Source: Pseudomonas fluorescens
Lineage (GTDB): Bacteria > Pseudomonadota > Gammaproteobacteria > Pseudomonadales > Pseudomonadaceae
DNA: 64,000 nucleotides
Assembly (NCBI RefSeq): GCF_902497745.1
Contig: NZ_CABVHJ010000013.1
Location: 30,120 to 94,119 of the forward strand
Direction of reading: 5' to 3'
Part shown: in pieces, positions 18,204 to 27,183 of the stretch
How the letters are laid out: every line of letters begins with the position of its first letter
Numbering within the stretch: the stretch's first letter is position 1
Made by a program: the position numbers and the translations under genes
Notes under the pieces: model-generated
What the model saw: only the letters and a program-made list of their open reading frames with translations
The model's database searches: none
What the model was told of the DNA's origin: nothing

Positions 18204-18367
18204 AAAGATCGCAGCCTTCGGCAGCTCCTACAGGAGATCGCATTTGATTCTGTAGGAGCTGCCGAAGGCTGCGATCTTTGCGTTGTGGCCTCATCGCGAG
18301 CAAGCTCGCTCCCACACTGGATCTATGTCGCTCAGAAATCCCCTGTGGGAGCGAGCTTGCTCGCGAA
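18204..18367. repeat. mixed cluster of two REP families
   Basis: First comes an inverted pair of the GATCGCAGCCTTCGGCAGCT type (18204-18232 and 18251-18279). It is followed by an inverted pair of the CGCGAGCAAGCTCGCTCCCA type (18294-18316 and 18344-18367). They fill the gap between convergent gap and the MFS gene. Confidence 0.85.
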
Positions 18368-18373
18368 AGCGTC

Positions 18374-19675
18374 CTATCGGGCGCCGCCGGGCACGGCTGC
18401 TTGCGCGGTGCGCAGCTCATGCTTGTTACCGTGGAACAACACCAGCGTCGCAATCAGCCCCAACACCGCCGCGCCACTGAGCCAGATCCCCGGCGCAGCC
18501 TTGTTATCCAGCACATGAATCAGATACGTGCACGCCGCCGGGGTAAACCCGCCGAAGGTTGCCGTCGCCAGGCTGTAAGCCAGCGAGAATCCGGTCGTAC
18601 GCACTTCCACCGGCATGATCTCGGTCAGTGCCACCACCATCGCGCCGTTGTACGAGCCGTACAGGAACGACAGCCACAGCTCGACAATCAGCAAATGGCT
18701 GAAGCTCGGATTTGCCACCAGCCACGACAGGGCAGGGTAGGCCGTCAGAATTGCCAGAATCGTCGCCGCCAGCAGTAGGGGTTTACGTCCGATCCTGTCA
18801 GACACTGAACCCATCACCGGCAACCAGAAGAAGTTCGACAGGCCGATGCACACCGTCACCAGCAACGCATCGAAGTCTGACAAGTGCAATTCAGCCTTGC
18901 CGAACGTCGGGGTGTACGCGGTGATCAGGTAGAAAGACACCGTGGTCATCACCACCAGCGCCATGCCAGCGATGACGATGCCAAAGTTCTGACCGATCGA
19001 GCGGACGATTTCCCGCAGGGTAGGGCGATGTTTCCTGGCCTGGAACTCCGGCGTTTCCTCCAGTGAACGGCGAATGACGAAGATCACCGGCACAATCATG
19101 CAGCCGATCAGGAACGGTACACGCCAGCCCCAGTCACCCATCTGTTCCGGGCTCAGCCAGTGGTTGAGACCGACGCCGAGCAACCCGGCGAAGACCACCG
19201 CCGCTTGCTGACTCGCAGACTGCCAGCTGACGAAGAAGCCTTTGCGTCCGGGTGTGGAAATTTCCGCCAGATACACTGACACCCCGCCCAGTTCGACACC
19301 AGCCGAGAAGCCTTGCAACAGGCGACCGAACAGCACCAGCAGGGGAGCCGCCACGCCGAGCGTCGCGTAGCTTGGCACGCAGGCAATCAGCACAGTACCG
19401 GCAGCCATCATGGCCAAAGTGATGATCAAGCCTTTGCGGCGTCCATGACGGTCGATGTAGGCGCCGAGAAAGATCGCCCCCAGTGGACGCATCAGGAAAC
19501 CTGCACCGAAAGTGGCCAGGGAAAGCATCAGGGAAGCGAAGGCGCTGTCGGTCGGGAAGAAGGTCTTGGCGATGGCTGTGGCGTAGAAGCCATAAACCAT
19601 GAAGTCGAACATTTCGAGGAAATTGCCGCTGACAACGCGAAAAATCGCCTTGCCTGTACCGGTCGTGGAAGACAT
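18374..19675 (-). CDS. MFS transporter, metabolite:H+ symporter type (citrate/tricarballylate-like)
   Basis: Inner-membrane secondary transporter of 433 residues with 12 predicted membrane helices. The signature GAYIDRHGRRKG after helix 2 and GSVSDRIGRKPLL in the second half are typical of the metabolite:H+ symporter group. The start (GNFLEMFDFMVYGFYA) resembles citrate/tricarballylate carriers of the CitA/TcuC type. The precise substrate cannot be read from sequence. The ribosome site is weak. No linked metabolic genes suggest a pathway; the next genes are apbE and sthA. Confidence 0.82.
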   Translation of the reverse strand: MSSTTGTGKAIFRVVSGNFLEMFDFMVYGFYATAIAKTFFPTDSAFASLMLSLATFGAGFLMRPLGAIFLGAYIDRHGRRKGLIITLAMMAAGTVLIACVPSYATLGVAAPLLVLFGRLLQGFSAGVELGGVSVYLAEISTPGRKGFFVSWQSASQQAAVVFAGLLGVGLNHWLSPEQMGDWGWRVPFLIGCMIVPVIFVIRRSLEETPEFQARKHRPTLREIVRSIGQNFGIVIAGMALVVMTTVSFYLITAYTPTFGKAELHLSDFDALLVTVCIGLSNFFWLPVMGSVSDRIGRKPLLLAATILAILTAYPALSWLVANPSFSHLLIVELWLSFLYGSYNGAMVVALTEIMPVEVRTTGFSLAYSLATATFGGFTPAACTYLIHVLDNKAAPGIWLSGAAVLGLIATLVLFHGNKHELRTAQAAVPGGAR

Positions 19676-19761
19676 TTCTGGATACTCACTTTAAATCTTG
19701 TAAGAAAGCGTTTCGCTCGTATCCCATAATGGCCGGCGCGGTTTTGCGGAGAGATGAAGAA

Positions 19762-20778
19762 TTGTTAACTGGACGAGGGGTAGCGGTTGTGGTGCTCGCG
19801 GGGGTTTTGTCCGGCTGCGGCAATGGCGATTCCCTGGAGAGTGTCGGTGGGCCGACCATGGGCAGCACGTATTCGATCAAATACGTGCGTCACGCAGGCC
19901 TCGCGGATGCCGCTGAGGTTCGCAGGGAGGTGGAAGGGATCCTCGCCGAAGTCGATCGGGAACTGTCCACCTATCGCAATGACTCGGACATCGAGCGCTT
20001 CAATGCCTTGCCCGCGCACAGCTGTCAGAAAATGCCCGCGTCGGTGCTCGAATTGATCCGGGTTGGCGAACAACTGTCAGCACAAAGCGAAGGTTCCTAC
20101 GACCTGACCGTCGAACCCCTGATGAATCTCTGGGGCTTCGGCCCGCAAGGTCGTGAAGAGAAAGTCCCTGACGCTAAAGTGCTGGCCGATGTACTGCAGC
20201 GCGTTGGTCACCAGCATCTGCACATCAACGGCGACCAGTTGTGCAAGGGCGCCGCCGTCGAAGTCGACTTCAACAGCATTGCCGCCGGTTATGCCGTCGA
20301 CACCATCGCGGCCAGGCTCGACGCGTTGGGCATTCACGATTACCTCGCTGAAGCCACTGGCGAACTAAAGGCCAAAGGTAAAAAACTCGACGGCTCATCT
20401 TGGCGAATTGCCCTGGAAGAGCCTCGCGACGATCAACAAATCGCCGAGCGCATCATCAATGTTGACGGCTACGGCGTCTCTACCTCCGGCGATTACCGCA
20501 ACTATTTCCTGCAGGACGGCCGGCGCTATTCCCACACCTTTGATGCCCGCACCGGTGCACCTGTCCTACACGATCTGGCGTCAGTCACGGTGATTCATCC
20601 TTCAGCGTTGATGGCCGATGGACTATCGACGCTGTTGCTGATTCTTGGCCCCGAAAGGGCGTGGGACTATGCCGAAAAACATGACATTGGTGCATTCTTT
20701 GTGATTCGTGCCGATACAGGTTTTGTCATCCGCACCAGTCAAGCGTTCGAGCGCCTCAGTGGCGCAAAAAATGACTGA
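19762..20778 (+). CDS. apbE: FAD:protein FMN transferase ApbE (lipoprotein)
   Basis: Transfers FMN from FAD onto threonine of target flavoproteins such as NqrB, NqrC or RnfG in the periplasm. It has a short lipoprotein signal with lipobox LSGC, then GGPTMGSTYS, NSIAAGYAVD, EATGELKAKG and HTFDARTGAP, all conserved ApbE segments. TTG at 19762 is preferred because GGAGAG lies 8 bases upstream; the in-frame ATG at 19729 lacks a ribosome site but would give a protein 11 residues longer. In P. aeruginosa this gene ends the nqr operon, yet no nqr genes are in this window, so its target here is unknown. Confidence 0.88.
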   Translation: MLTGRGVAVVVLAGVLSGCGNGDSLESVGGPTMGSTYSIKYVRHAGLADAAEVRREVEGILAEVDRELSTYRNDSDIERFNALPAHSCQKMPASVLELIRVGEQLSAQSEGSYDLTVEPLMNLWGFGPQGREEKVPDAKVLADVLQRVGHQHLHINGDQLCKGAAVEVDFNSIAAGYAVDTIAARLDALGIHDYLAEATGELKAKGKKLDGSSWRIALEEPRDDQQIAERIINVDGYGVSTSGDYRNYFLQDGRRYSHTFDARTGAPVLHDLASVTVIHPSALMADGLSTLLLILGPERAWDYAEKHDIGAFFVIRADTGFVIRTSQAFERLSGAKND

Positions 20779-20975
20779 GAACAATACGAAAGCTGGCGTT
20801 GTAGTGCAGGCAAAAGTAGCCTACGACGCGACCAAGGGTTAATGTGCGCGGCGTTGACGCTTCTATAGACTGTGTCCGGGTTCTTGATTGACCCCCAATT
20901 GTTCCTTCGCGCCGCCGTTCGGCGTGATTTAGCCGCCGGTGCTGCTGGCACCGCGGCCTGTTCTGAGGAGTACGC

Positions 20976-22370
20976 ATGGCTGTCTACAACTACGACGTGG
21001 TGGTGCTGGGTTCCGGCCCGGCGGGAGAAGGCGCGGCAATGAACGCCGCCAAAGCAGGGCGCAAGGTCGCGATGGTCGACAGCCGTCGCCAGGTCGGCGG
21101 CAACTGCACCCACCTCGGCACCATCCCGTCCAAGGCACTGCGTCACTCGGTGCGGCAGATCATGCAGTTCAACACCAATCCTATGTTCCGGGCGATCGGC
21201 GAGCCACGCTGGTTCTCCTTCCCGGACGTGTTGAAAAGCGCCGAAAAGGTCATTTCCAAACAAGTCGCTTCGCGTACCGGCTACTACGCCCGTAACCGCG
21301 TCGACGTGTTCTTCGGCACCGGCAGCTTCGCCGACGAGCAAACCATCGAAGTGGTCTGCGCCAACGGCGTGGTCGAGAAACTGGTGGCCAAGCACATCAT
21401 CATCGCTACCGGTTCGCGCCCGTATCGCCCGGCGGACATCGATTTCCACCACCCGCGCATCTACGATAGCGACACCATCCTCAGCCTCAACCACACCCCG
21501 CGCAAACTGATCGTTTACGGCGCCGGCGTGATCGGTTGCGAATACGCATCGATCTTCAGCGGTCTGGGTGTGCTGGTCGAGCTGGTCGATAACCGTGGTC
21601 AGTTGCTGAGCTTCCTCGACTCGGAAATCTCCCAGGCGCTGAGCTACCACTTCAGCAACAACAACATCACCGTGCGCCACAACGAAGATTACGATCGCGT
21701 TGAAGGCGTCGACAACGGCGTGATCCTGCACCTCAAGTCCGGCAAGAAAATCAAGGCAGACGCCTTGCTCTGGTGCAACGGTCGTACCGGCAACACCGAC
21801 ACGCTGGGTCTGGAAAACATCGGCGTCAAGGTCAACAGCCGTGGCCAGATCGAAGTCGACGAGGCTTACCGCACCTGCGTGCCGAACATCTACGGCGCCG
21901 GTGATGTGATCGGCTGGCCGAGCCTGGCCAGTGCTGCCCACGACCAGGGCCGTTCGGCCGCTGGCAGCATCGTTGATAACGGTAGCTGGCGCTTTGTGAA
22001 TGACGTGCCGACCGGCATCTACACCATTCCGGAGATCAGCTCGATCGGCAAGAACGAGCAGGAACTGACCCAGGCCAAAGTACCGTACGAAGTCGGCAAG
22101 GCGTTCTTCAAGAGCATGGCGCGTGCGCAGATCGCCGGCGAGCCGCAAGGCATGCTGAAGATCCTGTTCCACCGTGAAACCCTGGAAGTGCTGGGCGTTC
22201 ACTGCTTCGGTTATCAGGCTTCGGAGATCGTCCACATCGGTCAGGCGATCATGAGCCAGCCGGGCGAACTGAACACCCTGAAGTACTTCGTCAACACGAC
22301 GTTCAACTACCCGACCATGGCTGAAGCCTATCGGGTAGCGGCGTACGACGGCCTCAACCGGCTTTTTTGA
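20976..22370 (+). CDS. sthA: soluble pyridine nucleotide transhydrogenase
   Basis: Cytoplasmic flavoprotein that transfers hydride from NADPH to NAD+, balancing the two pools. The 464-residue protein has the FAD motif GSGPAGEGAAMNAAKAG at the N-terminus and an NAD(P) motif GAGVIGCEYASIFSGLG near residue 180. In place of the redox-active disulfide of related dehydrogenases (CxxxxC) it reads GGNCTHLGTIPSK, with Thr at the second position, as is known for SthA. GAGGAG precedes the ATG. About 200 bases without a gene separate it from apbE. Confidence 0.95.
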   Translation: MAVYNYDVVVLGSGPAGEGAAMNAAKAGRKVAMVDSRRQVGGNCTHLGTIPSKALRHSVRQIMQFNTNPMFRAIGEPRWFSFPDVLKSAEKVISKQVASRTGYYARNRVDVFFGTGSFADEQTIEVVCANGVVEKLVAKHIIIATGSRPYRPADIDFHHPRIYDSDTILSLNHTPRKLIVYGAGVIGCEYASIFSGLGVLVELVDNRGQLLSFLDSEISQALSYHFSNNNITVRHNEDYDRVEGVDNGVILHLKSGKKIKADALLWCNGRTGNTDTLGLENIGVKVNSRGQIEVDEAYRTCVPNIYGAGDVIGWPSLASAAHDQGRSAAGSIVDNGSWRFVNDVPTGIYTIPEISSIGKNEQELTQAKVPYEVGKAFFKSMARAQIAGEPQGMLKILFHRETLEVLGVHCFGYQASEIVHIGQAIMSQPGELNTLKYFVNTTFNYPTMAEAYRVAAYDGLNRLF

Positions 22371-22412
22371 CGGGCTCCGGCCGGTGGCCTGAGCCGGCCG
22401 GGGAGACCGATT

Positions 22413-23135
22413 TCAGCAATTCTCGAGGGTGGCAGTGGCCAAACCGGGAAAGTCTGTAATCAGGCTGTCAACGCCGAAGTCGGCGAGTCTGCGCATCAGC
22501 GCAGGCTCGTTGACGGTCCACACCGACACATGCAGCCCTTGACGCTGCGCCTTCTGCAGGCGTTCCGGCGTACACAGCGTCCAGTTCAACGCGAGAATCT
22601 CACAGCCATAGCTGGCTGCGACCTTCAACGGGTCGAGCCAGGCGTATTCGGCGACCAGTCCGCGTGACACATCCGGCACCAGATCCAGCGCCGCTTTCAG
22701 CACTTCCCGCGAACTCGAGGTGATCGTCACCTTGTCGAGCAGGCCATGGCGCTGAGCCATTTCACGAATCGCCAGCACGGTGGTTGCCGCGCGAGTACGC
22801 GAAGCGCTTTTGACTTCCAGCTGCCAGTGATCGAAATCACATTTCTCGAACAACTCTTCCAGCGTCGGAATCGGGCACGGCTTGATCCAGCCGGGGCCAC
22901 CCTTGCGCGCGTCGTAGGTCACCAGTTCGGCGGCGGTGTGCTCGACAACCTTGCCGCGCCGTTCCGTGGTGCGCTTGAGGGTCGGGTCGTGGATGACCAT
23001 CAACTCGCCGTCCTTGGACAGGTGCAGATCCAGTTCGCAGCGGCGCACGCCGTGCTTGAGACATTCCTGAAAACTGCTCAGGGTGTTTTCCGGTGCTTCG
23101 CCCTTGGCGCCGCGATGGCCGTAGATGAGGGTCAC
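22413..23135 (-). CDS. glycerophosphodiester phosphodiesterase
   Basis: Hydrolyses glycerophosphodiesters to glycerol 3-phosphate and an alcohol. The 240-residue TIM-barrel protein shows HRGAKGEAPENTLSSF at the N-terminus and ELDLHLSKDGELMVIHDPTLKRTT, which supply the two catalytic histidines (HRG and HDP) and metal-binding acids. There is no signal peptide, so it is a cytoplasmic form. Start is GTG with GGAAG upstream. It converges on sthA and follows a PilZ gene by 14 bases, so they are likely cotranscribed. Confidence 0.92.
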   Translation of the reverse strand: MTLIYGHRGAKGEAPENTLSSFQECLKHGVRRCELDLHLSKDGELMVIHDPTLKRTTERRGKVVEHTAAELVTYDARKGGPGWIKPCPIPTLEELFEKCDFDHWQLEVKSASRTRAATTVLAIREMAQRHGLLDKVTITSSSREVLKAALDLVPDVSRGLVAEYAWLDPLKVAASYGCEILALNWTLCTPERLQKAQRQGLHVSVWTVNEPALMRRLADFGVDSLITDFPGLATATLENC

Positions 23136-23149
23136 GGTTCTTCCTTAAA

Positions 23150-23731
23150 TTAAATGCCTGATTCGTTCTGTTCGCGGGCCAGACGTCGTTCCTGGGCCTG
23201 CTTCTGCAAGATATAGCGGGCGAGCAACTGGCGCTGGGCGTCGGTCAAGTGTTCGAACTCGGTGCCAACGTCGTACCCCTCGCCCTTGCGGTCACAATGG
23301 GTGACACGGGCGCGCAGCAACAGGCCCAGCGCTTGCGGCATCAGCACCAGTTTCACCGACAGGTGTGCGCCGGTGGCGATCGGCGTCGGGTACTGAAAGT
23401 CGATCCCGCCTTCGGAGATGATCACCGGTTGCGGCTCGCCGATCTGGCCGAGCACGGTCAGGGCGACCACCTGACTGAGCAGGTCAATGCGTTTGTTCTG
23501 CGATTTCAGGAACGCGGCGATGGCCCGGTCGCGCTCGCTGATCTGGCGCAACAGGTGCTGCGACTCGAATTCGCTCAGGTGCAGTTCGCTGAGCAGGTTG
23601 AACAGTGGGGAAGCATCCTGCAACACTTCCTGGCCTGCGGCTTCGGGAGCGGACAGGGGCCGAATTTCCAGTGCGATCGTGTCCTCGATACGGTAGTATT
23701 CGCGGCGATCTTCTTCATCTAATGTCGACAT
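23150..23731 (-). CDS. PilZ domain protein (193 aa)
   Basis: Probable cyclic-di-GMP-related cytoplasmic protein. An N-terminal REYYR (RxxxR) lies before a helical stretch, and a later beta-rich segment carries ISEGGIDF, where the usual D/N of the second c-di-GMP motif (D/NxSxxG) is replaced by Ile. Binding may therefore be weakened. The layout with a roughly 90-residue helical insert fits the PilZ protein found next to the lol operon in pseudomonads. It is divergent from lolC and precedes the glycerophosphodiesterase gene. Confidence 0.75.
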   Translation of the reverse strand: MSTLDEEDRREYYRIEDTIALEIRPLSAPEAAGQEVLQDASPLFNLLSELHLSEFESQHLLRQISERDRAIAAFLKSQNKRIDLLSQVVALTVLGQIGEPQPVIISEGGIDFQYPTPIATGAHLSVKLVLMPQALGLLLRARVTHCDRKGEGYDVGTEFEHLTDAQRQLLARYILQKQAQERRLAREQNESGI

Positions 23732-23825
23732 GGCGAACCCATGGTAGCGGCGGTGGTCTGAGTGTAAAGCTGGTTATCGACCCCCGCCACAAGGACGTTC
23801 CTTTTCCCTCCGAACAAGCCCCGAC

Positions 23826-25076
23826 ATGTTCAGACCTCTCTTCGTATTTATCGGCACGCGTTATACCCGTGCAAAGCGTCGCAATCATTTTGTGTCATTC
23901 ATTTCCCTGACTTCGATGATCGGGCTCGCCCTTGGCGTGGTCGTGATGATCGTCGTGCTATCGGTGATGAATGGTTTCGATCATGAGATGCGCACCCGCG
24001 TGCTGGGCATGGTGCCCCACGCGACCATCGAATCCACTGAACCGATCAACGATTGGCAAAGCCTCGCGACCCAGGTCAAGCAGAACCCGCAGGTGATGGC
24101 GGTTGCGCCGTTCACCCAGATGCAGGGCCTGCTGACCAATAACGGTCAGGTGTCCAAGGTGTTGCTCAATGCCATCGACCCGGCGCTCGAGCGCAACGTG
24201 TCGATCATCGACAACTTCATGAAGCAGGGCAAACTCGACGATCTGACGCCGGGCAGCTTCGGCATCGTCATCGGCGACAAGGCCGCGACCAAGCTGGGCG
24301 TGGGCATCGGTGACAAAGTCACCTTCGTCGCGCCGGAGGTCAGCGTGACCCCGGCCGGGATGTTCCCGCGCATGAAGCGCTTCACTGTGGTCGGCATTTT
24401 CCATGTCGGCGCCGGTGAGCTTGACGGTTATCTGGGCGTGACCAACCTGCAGGATCTGGCGAAGATGCACCGCTGGAAGCCAGATCAGGTGCAGGGCATC
24501 CGCCTGAAGTTCGACGACCTGTTCCAGGCACCGCGTGTGGCGTGGAACATCGCGCAGCAACTTGGCGAAGACCATTATTACGCCCGCGACTGGACGCGCA
24601 CCCACGGCAATCTGTATCAGGCAATCCGTATGGAAAAAGCCATGATCGGCCTGCTGTTGCTGCTGATCGTCGCCGTCGCAGCGTTCAACATCATTTCCAC
24701 GTTGGTGATGGTGGTGAACGACAAGAAGGGCGACATCGCCATCCTGCGCACCTTGGGCGCGACGCCGGGTACGATCATGCGCACGTTCATGGTGCAAGGC
24801 ACGGTGATCGGCGTGGTCGGCACGGCGATTGGCGCGGTGCTCGGGATTCTCGCCGCGCTCAACGTCAGCGCCGCGATTTCGGCACTGGAAGGCCTGATCG
24901 GCCACAAATTCCTTAATGCTGACGTGTATTTCATTGATTATCTTCCGTCGCAGGTGCAGAGCCAGGACGTGGTCATGGTCTGCGCCGCGGCGTTGGTTCT
25001 GAGTTTCCTCGCCACCCTGTATCCCGCCTGGCGTGCCGCGCGCACCCAGCCGGCGGAGGCGCTACGTTATGAGTGA
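23826..25076 (+). CDS. lolC: lipoprotein-releasing ABC transporter permease LolC
   Basis: Inner-membrane subunit of LolCDE, which extracts outer-membrane lipoproteins and passes them to LolA. The 416-residue protein begins FIGTRYTRAKRRNHFVSFIS before the first membrane helix; a large periplasmic domain follows (about 50-260), then three C-terminal helices, including LLLLIVAVAAFNIISTLVMV. It is paralogous to lolE three genes on. No strong ribosome site is visible. The last bases overlap the upstream start option for lolD. Confidence 0.92.
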   Translation: MFRPLFVFIGTRYTRAKRRNHFVSFISLTSMIGLALGVVVMIVVLSVMNGFDHEMRTRVLGMVPHATIESTEPINDWQSLATQVKQNPQVMAVAPFTQMQGLLTNNGQVSKVLLNAIDPALERNVSIIDNFMKQGKLDDLTPGSFGIVIGDKAATKLGVGIGDKVTFVAPEVSVTPAGMFPRMKRFTVVGIFHVGAGELDGYLGVTNLQDLAKMHRWKPDQVQGIRLKFDDLFQAPRVAWNIAQQLGEDHYYARDWTRTHGNLYQAIRMEKAMIGLLLLLIVAVAAFNIISTLVMVVNDKKGDIAILRTLGATPGTIMRTFMVQGTVIGVVGTAIGAVLGILAALNVSAAISALEGLIGHKFLNADVYFIDYLPSQVQSQDVVMVCAAALVLSFLATLYPAWRAARTQPAEALRYE

Positions 25077-25083
25077 GTCGGGC

Positions 25084-25767
25084 ATGAGTGAACAAGCAAT
25101 CCTGAGCTGCCGCAACCTGGGCAAATCCTACGAGGAAGGCCCGGAATCGGTAGAAGTACTGGCCGGCCTGCAACTGGAGTTGCACCCGGGCGAGCGTGTG
25201 GCGATCGTCGGCACCTCGGGTTCGGGCAAAAGTACCTTGCTCAACCTGTTGGGCGGTCTCGATACGCCGACCAAGGGCAGCGTCTGGCTCGACGGTGAAG
25301 AACTGTCGGCACTGAGCGAGAAGAAGCGTGGCCTGCTGCGTAACCGTGCGCTCGGTTTCGTTTACCAGTTCCACCACTTGCTGCCGGAATTCACCGCGCT
25401 GGAAAACGTCTGCATGCCGCTGTTGATCGGCAAGACGCCGATCCCCGAAGCCCGTCAGCGTGCCACGGCATTGCTGGAACGCGTCGGCCTCGGTCATCGC
25501 CTGGAACACAAACCGGCGGAATTGTCCGGTGGCGAGCGTCAACGTGTCGCCATTGCTCGCGCTCTGGTGAACAAGCCAGGTCTGGTGATGCTCGACGAGC
25601 CGACCGGCAACCTCGACTCGCACACCGCGCAAGGCATTCAGGATTTGATGCTGGAACTCAGCACCTCCATGCGCACCGCGTTCCTGGTGGTGACTCACGA
25701 CATGAACCTGGCCCGCCAGATGGATCGCGTATTGCACCTGCAAGAAGGTTGCCTCACGCCTATCTGA
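25084..25767 (+). CDS. lolD: lipoprotein-releasing ABC transporter ATPase LolD
   Basis: ATPase subunit that powers lipoprotein release. It has Walker A GTSGSGKST, signature LSGGERQRVAIARAL and Walker B LVMLDEPTGNL, 227 residues in all from MSEQAILSC, the usual length. An in-frame ATG at 25069, overlapping the lolC stop, has a stronger GGAGG at 9 bases and would add five residues (MSESG); either start is possible. It is translationally coupled to lolC. Confidence 0.94.
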   Translation: MSEQAILSCRNLGKSYEEGPESVEVLAGLQLELHPGERVAIVGTSGSGKSTLLNLLGGLDTPTKGSVWLDGEELSALSEKKRGLLRNRALGFVYQFHHLLPEFTALENVCMPLLIGKTPIPEARQRATALLERVGLGHRLEHKPAELSGGERQRVAIARALVNKPGLVMLDEPTGNLDSHTAQGIQDLMLELSTSMRTAFLVVTHDMNLARQMDRVLHLQEGCLTPI

Positions 25768-25777
25768 TTGGCTGAAA

Positions 25778-25815
25778 CCCGGCGCCTGCAAAGGTGTCGG
25801 GTCTTTTATTTTTAT
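25778..25815 (+). terminator. intrinsic terminator or attenuator between lolD and lolE
   Basis: The stem CCCGGCGCC / GGTGTCGGG (two G-U pairs, 6-base loop) is followed by TCTTTTATTTTTAT. It ends about 15 bases before the lolE start, inside what is otherwise an operon. Confidence 0.65.
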
Positions 25816-25830
25816 ACGGTGCCCCAGCGA

Positions 25831-27075
25831 ATGTTCAGACCGTTATCGATCTTTATCGGCACGCGCTATACCCGCGCCAAGCGCCGCAATCGCTTCGTTT
25901 CGTTCATTTCGATGACCTCGATGATCGGCCTCGCCCTCGGCGTGCTGGCGATGATCGTGGTGTTGTCGGTGATGAACGGCTTCCAGCGCGAAATGAGCTC
26001 GCGCATCCTCGGCATGGTACCGCACGCGACCATCGTGGGCGTCAAGCCGATCGATGACTGGCAGCCGGTTGCTGCCGCCGCGATGAAAAATCCTGAAGTG
26101 ACTGCCGCCGTGCCGTTCACTGAGATGGAAGGCATGCTGTCCTACAAGGGCTTGATGCAGCCGATCCAGATCAGCGGCGTCGATCCGGCGCAGGAAGGCA
26201 AGGTCTCCATCGTTGCCCAGCACATTGTTCAGGGCCGTCTGGATGCCTTGAAACCCGGCGAGTTCGGCGTGGTGATTGGCGAAATCACCGCGCGACGTTT
26301 TCGCCTCAACGTCGGCGACAAGATCACCCTGATCGTCCCGGAAGTCAGCACCGCACCGGGCGGGATCACCCCGCGTATGCAGCGTCTGAACGTGGTCGGC
26401 GTGTTCAAGGTTGGCGCCGAACTGGACGGCTCGATGGGCCTGATCCACGTGGCTGACGCCGCGACCATGCAGCATTGGCAGCCGAATCAGGTGCAGAGCG
26501 TGCGTCTGGCGGTGAAAGACCTGTACGCCGCGCCGAAAGTCTCCTCGGACATCGCCGCCGGTTTGGGCGCCGAGTTCAAGGCTGACGACTGGACCCACAC
26601 TCAGGGCAGCCTGTTCAGCGCGATGAAAATGGAAAAAACCATGATCGGCCTGCTGTTGTTGATGATCGTCGCGGTGGCGGCATTCAACATCATCGCGACC
26701 CTGATCATGGTGGTGAACGACAAGGGCGCGGACATCGCGATCCTGCGCACCATCGGCGCCACGCCACGGCAAATCATGGCGATCTTCATGGTCCAGGGCA
26801 CGGTGATCGGCATTGTCGGTACGATCATTGGCGGCGTGTTGGGCGTGATCGCCGCGCTGAATGTCAGTCAGATCGTCGGCTGGATCGAGCGAGTCAGCGG
26901 GCAGCATATCTTCAGTTCTGATGTGTATTTCGTCAGCAATCTGCCGTCGGAATTGCAGGGTGGGGATGTGCTGTTGATTTGCTCGGCAGGCTTTATTCTG
27001 AGCTTCCTGGCGACGGTGTATCCGGCCTGGCGAGCGGCGAAGATCGAGCCGGCTCACGCCCTGAGATATTCGTAA
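25831..27075 (+). CDS. lolE: lipoprotein-releasing ABC transporter permease LolE
   Basis: Second membrane subunit of LolCDE. The 414-residue protein is strongly similar to lolC in this window: the openings FIGTRYTRAKRRNRFVSFIS and the last three helices match nearly residue for residue, while the periplasmic domains have diverged. Having both LolC and LolE is the classical proteobacterial state. The ATG at 25831 matches the LolC start; an extension to 25768 would read through the terminator hairpin and has no support. The ribosome site is weak. Confidence 0.92.
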   Translation: MFRPLSIFIGTRYTRAKRRNRFVSFISMTSMIGLALGVLAMIVVLSVMNGFQREMSSRILGMVPHATIVGVKPIDDWQPVAAAAMKNPEVTAAVPFTEMEGMLSYKGLMQPIQISGVDPAQEGKVSIVAQHIVQGRLDALKPGEFGVVIGEITARRFRLNVGDKITLIVPEVSTAPGGITPRMQRLNVVGVFKVGAELDGSMGLIHVADAATMQHWQPNQVQSVRLAVKDLYAAPKVSSDIAAGLGAEFKADDWTHTQGSLFSAMKMEKTMIGLLLLMIVAVAAFNIIATLIMVVNDKGADIAILRTIGATPRQIMAIFMVQGTVIGIVGTIIGGVLGVIAALNVSQIVGWIERVSGQHIFSSDVYFVSNLPSELQGGDVLLICSAGFILSFLATVYPAWRAAKIEPAHALRYS

Positions 27076-27089
27076 ACCTTTAGACCGCT

Positions 27090-27164
27090 TTCGCGAGCAG
27101 GCTCGCTCCCACAGGGGATTTGTGAACGACGCAGATCCAATGTGGGAGCGAGCCTGCTTGCGAA
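27090..27164. repeat. inverted REP pair between lolE and the sensor kinase gene
   Basis: A CGCGAGCAGGCTCGCTCCCA element (27090-27113) and its inverted partner (27141-27164) lie between two converging genes. No other terminator is seen there. Confidence 0.85.
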
Positions 27165-27183
27165 GGGGCCGGAACTGCTGGCC

